Shown here: positions 1 to 12,333 of the stretch, piece after piece | Numbering within the stretch: position 1 is the stretch's first letter | Layout: every line of letters starts with the position of its first letter | NCBI GenBank assembly: GCA_026874595.1 | Contig: CM049319.1 | Location: forward strand, 53,704,917-53,768,916 | Source of the DNA: Sipunculus nudus | Lineage: Eukaryota; Annelida; Sipuncula; Golfingiida; Sipunculidae | DNA: 64,000 nt | Direction: 5' to 3' | Made by a program: the position numbers and the translations under genes | The notes under the pieces: generated by a model | Database searches by the model: none | What the model saw: the letters and a program-made list of their open reading frames with translations, nothing else | What the model was told of the DNA's origin: nothing

Positions 1-200
1 TTTTGGGACTACTCTGTGGCCATGTCATCAAAATCCTGCTATGACTTTTTGTGGCAAGTTGCTAGCAGACAAACCATCCAATAAAGCAAGGGGATAACAT
101 AATACTTTCCTGGTTGAGTTATCACAGTATTTTTTTAAACATTTAATATGGTTGCATATATTTTCCATTCTTTGTTATAATTAAATACGATCATTGACAG

Positions 201-300
201 ACTGAGAAGGACATATTGCTGCGTGACGAGCTGGAGGAGATCGTGAAGAATCACGGCGACTGCTTCAAGCTCTGGTACACCTTAGACAAGGCACCCGAGG
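201..300 (+). CDS. CYB5R-like penultimate coding exon
   Basis: 100 nt, acceptor AG at 199-200, donor GT at 301-302. Frame 0 from base 201 gives 33 codons plus one base (phase 1 out). It covers the segment after the NAD(P)-binding beta strand: [10 protein letters not shown], then [12 protein letters not shown]. Confidence 0.92.
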
Positions 301-2047
301 GTAAGCTCAGAGTCAATCTGATAATTGTATGTCTGGAATAGTCATGAAAAAGATTCGGACATTGTAAGAAAATTTGAAACATGACAGTTTTGAAAGAACA
401 ATTGAAACATGACAGTTTCGAAAAAAAAAATGGAACCTTGACAGTTTTAAAGATTAATTGAACCATGACAGTTTTGAAAGAAAATTTGAACCATGACAGT
501 TTTGAAAAAAAAATTGAATCTTGACAGTTTTGCTGCTGATGTTAAAGAATCCATGTATTTGTTTTGTAATTGTTTGTGTCTTATATAAATTCGATACTTA
601 AGCTAAAATATCATAAAAAAATTGCTTATTGGATTGAGAAGCACTCTGAGAGTTTATACCTCCATATCCAGATCCTGCTAACATTTATCAGTTGTACCTT
701 CTTTGTCCTTGGCCCACCATTTTACAAATTCTTTAAAATGTTTTGAGACCTTTTGGAGATATTGGTGTTGTTTGATATTTGTCCCTTAAGATAGTGCTAT
801 GTCTACTGCCTTTGCAGGGTTGAGTCAGATGTAATCATTTTAAACCTGTTTGGTGTTGTCCGTTTAGTTTGCACTGCACATCCTTATTTCAATGAGTCTT
901 AAAGCATTGTTCAGGTTTGTATTTTTCCCCTGAAGGTGGCATTTTATGTAGTGCCATCCAGCATTTGGTTAGATGTTAAAATTCTAATACTGTTTAGTGT
1001 TTGTGCATTATGCACTTCCTTATTTCATCAAGTCTGATTAAAGCATGGTTCAGTTTTTTATTTTTCACTGTAGGTGGCATTGTTAACTTTATTTTTTGTT
1101 TTTGCCAAAACAGAGTTTTGCGGATACTATGTTTTCAGTTGCACACCACCGCCACTGCCGCATAGGTTTCTGGAGAACTCCTCCTTAACCACTGGGCAGA
1201 ATTTTTAAAAATTCGTAATGATGATCAGGTCACATGTTGTTGACCTATGACCTTACCTCTTTGCCCAGGATCCTTCTGTGTGTCTGTTTCCGCACATATA
1301 CCCACATAAACCAGGAACTGTTTGACCAATCATGAAAAAAAAATTGCACAAATGTAGTCCTTGGATAGCTTTATAACATACATAAAAAATGGTGGCGTCA
1401 CCTGCAACCATTTTTGCACAGTGTCCATCTGTTCATCTGCCTTGGGATAAAATCAATCATATCTCTGTGAATGGACTAATCCACCTGAAATTTTGCATGT
1501 GTATTCATTCTGGATAGCTTTCTTGATTTCATGACATGGGGCGCCACCTACATTCATATTCAGGCTGCAGACATCCATGCTTGTCAACTACCCTAACCCA
1601 TATTCTAGTTTTACATGGATTGTACAACTAATTATAACTAATATGAGGCACTCTCCATGGCTCAGATGTTAGCGTTCAGTAGTCTGTAAGAGTGGAGGAA
1701 AACCACCAACCTTGGATTTGCAACTACAACCCACTCTCATATGCATGCCTGGAATGGAACCCAGATAGCATTTTACCACTCAGCTGTCCAGGTCCCAGCT
1801 TTCCCCCATGTATGTAGTGCCACCCACATTGAGTCATATTAAATCCTGCTACAGTTTGTTGTATGTTTCTGTAGGATGGAATTACAGTGAGGGTTTTGTG
1901 ACTGAGAACATGATTAAGGATCACCTCCCCGGACCATCAGACGACACGCTGGTGCTGATGTGTGGACCACCTCCAATGATCCAGTATGCGTGTATGCCTA
2001 ACCTGGACAAACTGGGATACTCCAACGACATGCGATTTGCATATTAA
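201..2047 (+). CDS. NADH-cytochrome b5 reductase (CYB5R3-like), last two coding exons
   Basis: C-terminal end of a flavoprotein that passes electrons from NADH through FAD to cytochrome b5, usually on ER or outer mitochondrial membranes. Two exons (201-300 and 1875-2047) join in phase. The first encodes [15 protein letters not shown] and a FKLWYTLD block. The second has [14 protein letters not shown], the CGxPP motif of the NADH-binding lobe, and ends with FAY and TAA. These blocks match the family from vertebrates to invertebrates in order and spacing, and a family protein of about 300 residues would have its FAD lobe in exons left of the window. The paralogue (CYB5R1/2/3) cannot be settled from about 90 residues, so no symbol is given. 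Confidence 0.93.
368..530 (+). repeat. About 29-bp minisatellite, around six units
   Basis: The words CATGACAGTTTTGAAA or CTTGACAGTTTT recur roughly every 27-30 bases, separated by A-rich runs. Intronic, noncoding. Confidence 0.8.
1104..1608 (+). mobile_element. Family A (Helitron-like) element, short degenerate copy A1
   Basis: It begins in the element's 5' hairpin (CCAAAACAGAGTTTTGCGGA), continues through the same head as the full copies at 27.6 and 44.1 kb, then has about one internal unit with a decayed GGTGGCGCCACC motif, and ends in TATTCTAG followed by T. At about 505 bp against 1.7 kb for the other copies it has lost most tandem units and the outermost 5' bases. Confidence 0.75.
1609..1796 (-). 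mobile_element. tRNA-derived SINE (family S1), antisense copy
   Basis: Reading the minus strand from 1796: a tRNA-like head (GACAGCTGAGTGGTAAAAT as box A, GGGTTCCATTCC as box B), then the body word GAGAGTGGGTTGTAGTTG, a GGTGGTTTTC block and a tail with GGAGAGTGCCTC and TAGTTGTACAA. The same order is seen at 24202-24436 and 31287-31436. Its 3' end abuts the family A copy exactly. Confidence 0.8.
1875..2047 (+). CDS. CYB5R-like terminal coding exon
   Basis: Acceptor GTAG at 1871-1874; the first two bases complete the Gly codon started in the previous exon (G then W). It reads through [33 protein letters not shown] and terminates at TAA 2045-2047. The open frame upstream of 1875 is intron and should not be called coding. 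Confidence 0.93.
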
Positions 2048-3200
2048 ACTGTGAGCTGTTGTAAAAAATATGCACTGCACAAGCTTTATCAACTGTTTAA
2101 TGTTCAGTATTCCACAGCATAGTAACTTATCAGATCTTATCTGTGATCAAACCTGGTCTGTAAATTTGCAAATATAATTTTCTCTCTTAGCCCTTTAATT
2201 TCTTTTTCTGCTAAAGGCTCCAAAATGTCTTTTTTTAAATAATCATACAGATGACAAAATTTGCCTGTAAATAAAAGGGAATGTCAGAGATCATATATTT
2301 TTTAAATGCAGGATATCGTAAATATAACATAATTGTCTGTAATGATTAAAATGATTTTCCATGGGATGCCTAATCTAAAATAAATAGTGTAAGATAAGAC
2401 TGAACAGTTTTTGTTTAAGTTATAATTTTACTCTTGGGTGCTTAATAAATAAAAGTGATAGCTAAAAGTAAAGGAAACACTTTTATAAAAGGCAACTTCA
2501 TAAAGTTCTTTTGAGATTGCTTTATGAGATCCCAATTATGTTGTTGCTTACATAATGTTGTCTATCACTAGTAAACAAGTTTCTTTAGTTGTTATTGTTA
2601 AGTTATTTAGGAGATATGACTACTTGAGAATAACAAGATGTCAATCAAAATGATTGACAGCTTAGTGATCATATGATTAATTGATAGAAGCAGTGCTGTG
2701 CCAGTTTGTGAGCATATAATCAACTACCGTGCTTTCATGGTTTGAATAAAACATCTATGCTTATATATGAGGGCTATATTTTGCTTGTGTGGGGACACTC
2801 TTGGCATGGCAAATTTAATGGATTTTTTCACTTATATAAATATATGGGACTTGGAGTATACCTTGGCATTCTTTGTTGAAGGAGAAGCAAATAGAAATCA
2901 TGTTTTCTAATTATGATTCTGTTAATAAACAGTGAAAATTAAGGTATGTTGTTTGTTCATATTAAATATGTTACTTATAAAGTAAGTTATTATAGAAATG
3001 ATAATACACATATTTATATTGTGTTATATTTATTTAACTTAAGTATGCACAAAACAGAATACAGTATGCATCTTATCAAAACCATAACCAGTAATTTACC
3101 AATATTGCATACACATGCAATAGGAAAATGAAACAATTATCCTCATTTGGCATCAACAAAAATTATCTGTCTTTAGTTTCTCCCTTAACCTTACATTCTG
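2048..3200 (+). other. Probable 3' UTR, then unannotated AT-rich sequence
   Basis: Follows the reductase stop. AATAAA-like hexamers occur near 2269 and 2446 and could serve as polyadenylation signals; which one is used cannot be told from sequence. No coding frame with recognisable content. Confidence 0.5.
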
Positions 3201-3204
3201 CAAG

Positions 3205-3560
3205 ACTTTGATGCATTGAGACTTAATGAATTCATGGCTTGATGAAATTTCCATGAGATGCACCTTAATGGACTGTTTCTAGGCCAACTGGAAATTCCAT
3301 GAGATGCACCTAAATGGACTGTATCTTAATGATCTTGGCTTACCATGAGAAGCACCTTAATGGATGGTTCATTTGCTTAATGGAAATTTGAAGAGATGCA
3401 CCCTTATGGAGGATTCATTTGGTTAATGGAAATTCCAAGAGATGCATAATGGATGGTTTGTTTGCTTAATGTAAATTCTATGAGATATACCTTAACGGAT
3501 GGTTCCTGGGCTTAATCGAAATTCCAGTAGATGTACCTTAATACATGGTTTACTTGTCTA
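3205..3560 (+). repeat. Degenerate tandem repeat, about 55-62 bp period
   Basis: Five to six diverged units, each with a GAAATTCCA-GAGATGCACCTTAATGGA theme followed by a TGGTTCATTTGCTTAATG theme. Noncoding. Confidence 0.75.
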
Positions 3561-4449
3561 GGGGAGATTAAATTGATATTGCTCTGGTCTGTTCTTAATG
3601 TATAAGGAAGGTCCACACCTCATTGGATATAATATGCTAACCTGAGGTGCCTACATCTTCATGAAAATTCTTCCAACAGCAGGTACAATCTTAATGGAAT
3701 AAAGTACCATTTTACAGGATGGTACCAGATTAAGGATATATTTTCAATTTCAAAACCACAAAATTATGTAACAACTTTGGTAAAAGAGGTAATTCTAAAT
3801 GTCAATCCTTCTTTCGGGTAATTTAGGGATGTGTCGGCAGCTTCCTTTATGTATCCTAAAAGATGAAAATAATGTGCCATAATGGACCATAGTTTACTTC
3901 AATGGACCATACCCTGTCATTCTGATATAATTTCCTTCATATTCATAATAAAACTGATTTCCGGAGGTGTCACAAGTAAGTTCATGTTTCTGATTCCTGG
4001 GCATAAAACCAGGCTTCAATTGGGATCAATATATTGAGATGTTGAGGAAATGTCCTCCAAGGTTTGATTTATACAAAATGTGTATAGCCAGGGGTTAAAG
4101 TGTAAAGAACTGAGGATCATCATAAAAGTAGCCAGGGGTCAATGTTTTATAACCTGTGTCTTTCATGAACCTGTGTATATTATCATGCTGGGACTAAAAC
4201 AGTCTCAGTCTTTCTTTTGGTGTAAGATACATGCAGTCAAACGTTTTACACATGGCTCCATGCATTCCTCTTTCCTTTGCTGTATGTTATTTGCATGGTG
4301 TTATAGTCTGTCTGCCATGTAATTATTGCTGTTGCATTGTATGTATGATAAAAACACACACATGATTCATGAAGCAAGTCCAGTCGTTTTTTGCCCACTT
4401 GGAACAAAGAGATGAACGTGCATGTGAAAAATGATTAAGCCTGCAGTCT
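3561..4449. other. No recognisable feature
   Basis: AT-rich sequence with short frames only. No family, repeat or RNA gene recognised. Confidence 0.5.
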
Positions 4450-4485
4450 CCCCCCCCCCCTCTCTCACACATACACACACACATA

Positions 4486-4522
<37 letters not shown>
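4450..4522. repeat. Compound microsatellite (C)n(CT)n(CA)n(TA)n
   Basis: A poly-C run, then CTCTC, CACACA and a TA run in succession. The minus-strand frame across it is low-complexity and not a gene. Confidence 0.95.
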
Positions 4523-4526
<4 letters not shown>

Positions 4527-4890
4527 GAAGGTAAATGTGTATAATGAAAAGAACCTGGATGAGCCATGAGATAGTGTAAGCCCCTCATAATTTCTGTGTT
4601 TGCTTCAGTTATAATACCTTCTTTACGCAATAAAGACATTCAGATGTTAAGCCTTAAGGTTTTTGTCAGTTTTGATTATGAAAGAATGCTAGTGTGCTGA
4701 TCACAGTGTGACAACAACTCAGTGGGCATTTATATTGGGCTGGTAGCCAGTTTGCTAGTCATTGACTCTCTAATGTCAAGAGGGCCGAATTGATGCTCAT
4801 GGTGCATATACCCCCATTTTTATGATGAGACTCCTGTACAGGGGCATTTTACCCAACCCCAAAACTGACAGATTTGTTTCCCATTTTGTG

Positions 4891-7783
4891 TTTTTAGCTC
4901 AGCTGACTATAAGTCATCTGAGCTAGATAGTTGTACTCCTTTGTCCGTCGGCTGTCTGTCCAGCAGTCCATTAAACTGGCACGTTTTGAAATCGTTCGAC
5001 CTACGAATCTGAAATTCGGCATACAGTTAGATGTCCCCAAAATCTCCTACCATACCGAAAGTTGGGTCATTAGGACTTTGTTCCTTGGAGATATTAAAGA
5101 AAAACCTCCCATTTTCCATAAAAAAACATTGTTACACTATAAGACTGCCTAATATTAAAACCACTGATCTGAATTTGATCATAGTAAATATGTATATTCT
5201 TCCATACATTTTCTATGTACATACCAAAAATTAGGTCAGTATTGTGTAACTTGTTGAAGTTATGGGCCACAACATAATGCACCTCATAAAACAAGTGACC
5301 CATGGGTCATGACGCTCAGCTGACTGGGAAAAGATTCAGAAAAAGGAAATTTTATCATCTGAATGGTAGTATATACCCATTCAACTGAAGCATCAAACAG
5401 ATTAGCCAACAGGTCAAGATTGTGTCTGTATTTATATATCTCAAAAATAGAGAAAAAATGTGTTAAAAATGTGTAAAAAATACAGGTGGCTCCACCAGTC
5501 TGCAGAAACTAATAAAAACACTTAATGGTCAAAATCCATGCAAAGAATCATGGTGATCTCTGCATTAGTTGTTCAGATACTTCAGCTTTTGTATCAAATT
5601 TTCCATTATTCTAAGGGATACTTCAGAGTCCTATAGCTTAAAGGATATGGGTAACATAGACCTAATTTCAGGTTTCCACAGACACTTTTCATGGGCCTCT
5701 TTGCATGACATGAATGAAGATCCTAGGTCCAGGTGTTACGATTTGTACCCTGTTGACAGATAACCACATCTTTAAAGGTCTCAAAAATAGAGAAAAATAC
5801 GTAAAAATTTGAAAAAAATACAGGTGGCGCACCCAGTCTCGAGAAACTGATGGAACACCTCATGATCAATATGTATGCCAAAAATCATGACCATCATTCT
5901 TGTAGTTATTGAGATACTGCAGTTTTTGCATCAAATTTTTTATTATTCTGGGGGGGTATTTTGGAGCCATACGGCTTAAAGGATATGGGTAACAGAGACC
6001 TAATTTCAGGTTTCCATGGACCCTTTTCATGGGTCTCCCTGTGTGTCAAGAATGAAGATTCTAGGTCCAGTTGTTATGATTTGTGCCCTGTTAACAGATG
6101 TTCATATCTTTAAAGGTCTCAAAAATAGAGAAAAAAATTCGTAAAAAAACCTGAACTTATACAGGTGGTGCCACCAGTCTGCAGAAACTGATGAAACACT
6201 CCATGATCAATATCCATGCAAACAACTATGGTGATCTCTGCATTAGTTGTTCAGATACTTCAGCTTTTGTATTAAACTTTCCATTATTCTGGGGGGTAAT
6301 TGGGAGCCCAACAGCTCAAAGGATATGTGTGTCAAGAATGACGATTCTAGATACAGTCTTTACGATTTGTGCCCTGTTAACAGATGTTCACATTTTTAAA
6401 GATCTCAAAAATAGAGAAAACAATTCGAAAAGAATTGAAAAATACAGGTGGAGCCACCAGTCTGCAGAAACTGATGAAACATCTCATGATCATTATATAT
6501 TCAAAAAATCATGACCATCAGTGATGTAGTTAATGAGATATTGAAGTTTTTGTATGAAATTTTTGACTGTTCTGAGAGTTACTTTAGGGCCCCATAGCTC
6601 GAAGGATATGGGTAACAGAGACCTAATTTCTGGTTTCCATGGAGACTTTTCATAGGTCTCTTTGTGTGTCAAGAATGACAATTCTAGGTACAGTCTTTAT
6701 GATTTGTGCCCTTGTTAACAGATGTTCACATTTTTAAAGGTCTTAAAAAATAGAGAAAAAAAATTGTAAAGAATTGAAAAATACAGGTGGCTCCACCAGT
6801 CTGCAGAAACTGATGAAACACTCCATGATCAATATCCATGCAAACAATTATGGTGACCTCTGCATTAGTTGTTTAGATACTTCAGCTTTTGTATCAAATT
6901 TTCAATTATTCTGGGTGGTAATTGGGAGCCCAACAGCTCAAAGGATATGGGTAACAGAGACCTTATTTCAGGTTTCCATGGAGACTTTTCATAGGTTTCT
7001 CACTGTGTCAAGAATGAAGATTCTAGGTCCAGTCTTAACGTTCACATTTTTAAAGGTCTCAAAAATAGAGAAAACAATTAGTAAAGAATTGAAAAATACA
7101 GGTGGCCCACCCAGTCTGAAGAAACTGATGGAACACCTCATGATCAATATGTATGCCAAAAATCATGACCATCATTCTTGTAGTTATTGAGATAATGAAG
7201 TTTTTGTATGAAATTTTTGACTGTTCTGAGAGGTACTTTGGGCCTCATAGCTCAAAGGATATGGGCAACAGAGACCTAATTTCAGGTTTCCATGGACCCT
7301 TTTCATGGGTCTCCCTGTGTGTCAAGAATGACGATTCTAGGTACAGTCTTTACAATTTATGGCCTTTTAACACATGTTCACATTTTTAAAGGTCTCAAAA
7401 ATAGAGAAAAAAATTCGAAAAGAATTGAAAAATACAGGTGGCGCCACTAGTATGCAGGAACTGATGGAACATCTTATGATCAATATGTATGCCAAAATCA
7501 TGACCATCAGTGATTTAGTTAATGAGATATTGAAGTTTTTGTATGAAATTTATGACTATTCTGGGGGGTACTTTGTGGCCTGATAGCTCGAAGGATATGG
7601 GTAGCAGAGACCTTATTTCTGGTTTCCAAGGAGATTTTTTCATGGACCTCTCAGAATGTCAAGTTACAAAATTCTAGGTCCATCGGTTACGATTTGTGCC
7701 TGGTTAACGGACAGACAGACGGACGTTCTACAGACAAAAAGTGATCGCTATAGCTCAGATGATTTAGTCAGCTGAGCTAAAAA
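4891..7783 (+). mobile_element. Family B non-autonomous element with inverted, hairpin-forming ends
   Basis: The ends are inverted copies: TTTTTAGCTCAGCTGACT at 4891 and AGTCAGCTGAGCTAAAAA ending at 7783. Each end is also a hairpin, with TAGCTCAG pairing to CTGAGCTA. Inside: a head with GTCCGTCGGCTGTCTGTCC, the perfect palindrome GACCCATGGGTC (5297-5308), then seven tandem units, and near the right end GGACAGACAGACGGACG. No transposase or other long frame, so non-autonomous. The class is uncertain. Confidence 0.8.
5460..7730 (+). repeat. Seven tandem 283-341 bp units inside family B
   Basis: The word GGTGG(N)CCACC(A)GTCTGCAG recurs at about 5484, 5823, 6164, 6447, 6786, 7101 and 7437. Each is followed by AAACTGATG, an ATCATG block, a GTTCAGATACTTCAG-like block, AAAGGATATGGGTAACAGAG and CTCAAAAATAGAGAAAA. 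Spacing varies from about 283 to 341 bases. Several short frames overlap these units because the units are copies of each other. Confidence 0.88.
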
Positions 7784-9780
7784 TCAGGAAATATATTTAC
7801 TCACTTAACATATATATGGCTGAAGCTAGAGAATTTTTTTCAGAGACTTAACTCCATTTAATCAAGATTCAATTGTATTCTAAAAATTAGATCTGAATTT
7901 TTAAAATTTTATTAGTTATTCGCATAAATAAAAAATCAATACCTTAAATTTTGCCCAACTTTGGGCATGGCACATTTTTTCCCTGTCAGCACTGTTGGTT
8001 TAATTTTCTTATCACGCACATGTAAAGATTTCAGCTTCTAAATTCTGAAACTTGAAAGGAATTGACTAAAAACTATAGCTTTTATGTCAGTTTTTATGAG
8101 ACCATGTCACACCTAGGCTGTACTGAAGCCCCTCTATATGTCCCCATATTGACCTTGCATGCTTGAAGTGAGGCATATACTGCCGCCAGCCAGCCCTTGG
8201 ATGGCTTCAGCTGGATATAACTGTTTAACCCCCCTCATCTTGTAATTGTTTTGGCCAAAAAAAAAAACCATAACATTATAAAACAATAATTAAAAAAAAT
8301 TATTGGTTTATAATAACAACTTTAAGAAAAACTGAAAAGGAATTTTATAGTAAATGAGTAACAGGGAACTTGCAATTACTGATGTTTCATGGATCTTTCA
8401 TGGAATGCTGAAAATATACTTCAAATGACACCATGCAGTCACCATTGGGTATTTTTTAATTTCAGTCATAAAATGAAAAATAAATAATTAAATAAAATTG
8501 TCAGTTTGTTTACTATAAGGGATTATGTGAAGCAAGTAAATGATAGACAAGGATGCAGTTGATCATATTAAATAAATCTAAATTTCCAGGTCTTTTCCAG
8601 GTGTTTAATTTGTTGGTTTATTTTTTATTATAAAATTAAAAAAAAATTAAATATGTCAAAAATTTAAAAAAATTACTCAGACAAATGTTCATTAAAGATG
8701 TCACTATGTTTGACTAATAATATTAAGACTCATGGCTGTATCAACTGTGACATGATACTGGGTAAATAATCAAATTTATATTTCTGATAACTTTATTTCA
8801 GTTAATGAAATTAAACAATTTAAACTCCAGTTTGCTCCTTGTATAATATATTGGTTTGTTTTTATCTTTGGGTTATTTTTAACACATGTATTAGTTTCAT
8901 AGCTGATTTTTTTTTTTTTTTTTATCTGATACATATTTTAAAAATAATATTCAAATGTGATAAAAAAATTAGATCTTAAAGACAAGTTCTCATTATGATG
9001 TCTATAATGTTTATAATTGTCATAAGTGTCTTGACAGTGATGTGAAGTATTCAAAAGTTAATATAATATTTTTTTTTTATAAATTAAAGCCATAAAACCA
9101 GGTAGTTACAATCATTATTTAAATTTGTGAAATTTGTATATCCTGGTTTCTCAGCAGTTTCTTTTGACTGAAACTGAATAAATATGAGACATTGAGTGAA
9201 TACTTGATAATTGTATTCAAATATGATTAAAAAAATTCAATAGTTCGATAATGAAAATTAATACAAATACTAATACAGGTTAAAAATAAAAATCTGAGTG
9301 CAAACACTTTCAAAATGTATTCATTAATGAATTCATGAATATATTTTATAATATTATTTTTAATAATCATTTATTTCAATTATGTTATTTATAGAAATCT
9401 TTTCAGATGTTACTGTTAATATTTTTAATTAAAATTATATTATGCCCAATAATTGCAATTAATTTTTAAAGAAAGTTTAACTTTCATATCATTTGTGCTA
9501 GTGGTACTTTTGGCTTTGGGAAACCTGTAATTATTGAATAACAGTTAAATCCTTTGTGAAAAGCATGCATGATAATTAACATGACTTACAGTGGACATTT
9601 ATTTCCTGTTACTAGTGTTAGTGCTGTGGATTTAATTTTCACATCATGTTTACATTAGCATTTCATCTGTTTAAAATCTAAAATTTGAAACCAATTGATA
9701 AAAAACTGTAGATTTCATTCAAGTTTTCAAGCACCATGCCTTGATTGTTTTCATGAAGTCAGTGAAATGTGTGCTTGGCA
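7784..9780. other. Very AT-rich stretch without recognisable genes
   Basis: Long A and T runs, many TAA/ATT words and no frame with protein-like composition. I see no repeat boundaries. Confidence 0.55.
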
Positions 9781-9787
9781 GTGTTAC

Positions 9788-9872
9788 ATAACAACTGGTT
9801 CAACTTCTGACCTAGCTACTACCTCTGTGATTATCTGGGTTCAGGCTGGGTCAGGCAGTATTTACCAGGGAG

Positions 9873-9910
<38 letters not shown>

Positions 9911-9933
9911 ACAGTCTAGCTCACTCTCTCTTG

Positions 9934-9965
<32 letters not shown>

Positions 9966-10044
9966 TCAACAACGGGTTCAACTTCTGACATAGCTACTGC
10001 CTCTGTGATTGTCTGGGTCAGGCAGTATTGCTCTCTGGCATACT

Positions 10045-10087
<43 letters not shown>

Positions 10088-10135
10088 ACATTCCAGCTCA
10101 CTCTCTCTTGCTCTCTCTCTCTCTCTCTCTTCCCC
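9788..10135 (+). repeat. Tandem duplication (about 170 bp) with embedded (CT)n tracts
   Basis: GGTTCAACTTCTGAC, TAGCTACT, CTCTGTGATT and TCTGGGT, then (CT)n, CCATGACA, GCTCACTCTCTCTTGC and more (CT)n, occur twice (from about 9795 and about 9970). The Ser-Leu-rich frames here are microsatellite translation. Confidence 0.88.
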
Positions 10136-11094
10136 CCTCCCCCCATTCTCTCTCACCCCTAAGCCTCCTATCCTCCCTGCATCCCATTCTGTTGACAGGT
10201 ACTATGAATCAGATTAATTAGCTATGAATGTTGAAGCAAATTTGAAATGTGAATCAACAGAAATATTCATATATATATGTTATACTGTAAATGTGTAGTT
10301 ACATTTTTAAACCTGAAAAAAATGATGTATTGAAAAAAAAGGAATTAAGGCAAACATTGCTAATTTTTCCTGGCTCAGTAGAATGGGAATTAATATGATT
10401 TGCTTTGTTTCTCCACCTTTCTGTCTGCTTAAATATTTAATAATTATGAATAAACTTTTTTCCTTGTAAGCATTTGAATTAAATTTCATATCCTGTATGA
10501 ATATGCAAGGGTGCTGTAACTCCCATCATCCCCTTCCCTCACCCCATAGAGTCCTTGCTTTTTGGCACTGTGAACAATAGTTCTATTGCTAGTCCATAAA
10601 ATTTAATAATTAAAGATAATATATACAGAGAGCCTGAGGCATTGTAACTCTCATCATAACCACCTCCCCCCCCCCCCCCCATCATTCCTTCCACATGTTA
10701 AGTGGAGACTTTATGGCTACTGTATATATATGATAAAATAGAAAAATAGGTTTATTAAAATAATTGGATCTCATTAGACAAATTTGTAAACTGTTAAACT
10801 GTGAACAGCTTATCAAAAAGGTAACCAATGGAAACACATGGTCTGTTCTCAAAATATTATTTGCAACAAATTCTTCAATCATATCAACCAACCATGGCCT
10901 AGATTACCTCTTTCTCTCAGACTTTATCTATATTTCATGATATTTTAGATTTTAACCTTCCAGGTGTTTAAGTACCGTTGAATGCTCCATCCCTCTCTCT
11001 CTCTCTCTCTATCTCCTTTTCTCTCTACATCCAACCCTTCTTGCTGCCCACACTGTTTCCTTCTCTGAACCCCATCCCAATGTCAGCCTCAGTA
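10136..11094. other. No gene; poly-C and CT tracts
   Basis: Contains a poly-C run just before 10681 and a (CT)n tract around 10990-11010. Otherwise AT-rich with nothing recognised. Confidence 0.5.
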
Positions 11095-12000
11095 AACGAG
11101 AACAAGATGAATCAGATATATTCATATTTTTGTATATTGTATAACTGTTTGTTACCTATGTACATGCCAGAAATTAAGTCAATAATGTGTTATATGTAGA
11201 TATAGTGGGCATCAAAATAATGTACCTTGTCATGACTGAAGAGATATTGTGTCATACAGTCACAAACTCATAAATCCTCTCATCAGCATAGTAAATCATA
11301 ACATCATATCTGTCAAATTGAAATCTTGCAGACTTCCATACACTTTAGATCCTTCAACAAGTAGCCTTATCATCGTTCTACTACTGCTTATTATTGCTGT
11401 CATTGCATTCATATTTGCTCAAATATATCACAATTTTCAACCCCTCCTAAATAAATAAAAAAATAAACCACTATATTTTACTCTATTAATCTGTCAGTCA
11501 GGTTATTTCATTTATCATTTTCTCACATATTACATAACATTCCTTTATAATAGCCCAACATGTCCATGATATTCATAAGCTTTATCGACTCGATATAGTA
11601 TCACAATGGAGAAACATTTATAGTCAGGTCAAGATCAGCTGAGCGCCGTGACCCATGGGTCGCTTGTTTTTTATTGAAATTAGTTTTAGGCCCCAGTCCT
11701 ATATTTTTAACCTAACCCAACAATATGAATAAATTACCAATGTAGACTATATATAATTAATGGTCTTTTTCATCCCCTAATGTCCACCTTTTTTCTATGA
11801 ACATATTTAGCATACCTGTGAACTAATGCAATGGTGTGGGCGTAGTCCGTCGGCTGTAAATTAACCAATTATTTATCAGGAATGGCTCGAGCTGGCATCC
11901 CCAAAATTTATGCAAAGATCTGTCTCATATCAATTGGTTTTTGGATTGAGCTTTTTTGTGGCGCGACCTGTATTAACTAACATTTTATGTAGAAAAGTAA
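11095..12000. mobile_element. Scattered fragments related to family B
   Basis: About 11150-11235 resembles the family B interior at about 5210-5285 (ATGTACAT-CC then AAATTA-GTCA). At 11636-11672 an inverted copy of the family B block near 5290-5325 appears, with the same 12-bp palindrome GACCCATGGGTC (11650-11661). At about 11847 GTCCGTCGGCTG recurs. The order is scrambled, so this is decayed or rearranged. Confidence 0.55.
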
Positions 12001-12333
12001 AAAAAAAACAAAAAAAAAAAAAAACCAACTGAAAATCTTCATATTTTAAATCGTTCAGTCAAATTGTTCAAAATTTTCATAAATGATTCCAGAGACAAGT
12101 TTCCTCAAATTTGTTAAAATGGTTTGATGAATTTTGGTGGAGTTTGAACCTAGTCATTTGGCAAAAAGAAAAAGCATACTAACATAACGATCTCAAAAAA
12201 GACAAGAGCTAGCATCAACAAGTATTGTGCAAATTTTGGTCACATGACCTATATTTGAAATTGCAGTTTTTGTTGGGCCAATCTACATCGACCTTTTTTT
12301 TCGGCAAAAAAACTCATAATTTTAGCCTATATA

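Larger units (their letters stand above)
301..1874 (+). other. CYB5R-like last intron
   Basis: GT at 301-302 and AG at 1873-1874. It contains a short minisatellite (368-530), a loosely duplicated segment (about 866-945 and 1003-1085, both with a TTATTTCA and a GGTGGCATT block), a shortened family A element and a SINE. Nothing coding. Confidence 0.85.

Noticed and set aside
1808-1874. Upstream extension of the reductase terminal frame to an ATG at 1808
   Set aside because: It lies in intron sequence; homology starts exactly after the acceptor AG at 1874.
6191-7583. Frames of 60-138 codons inside family B units
   Set aside because: Each frame is a shifted copy from the neighbouring unit, and the frames break at different places from unit to unit, as expected for noncoding repeats.
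9695-10221. Ser-Leu-rich frames over CT runs
   Set aside because: Low-complexity artefacts of (CT)n.
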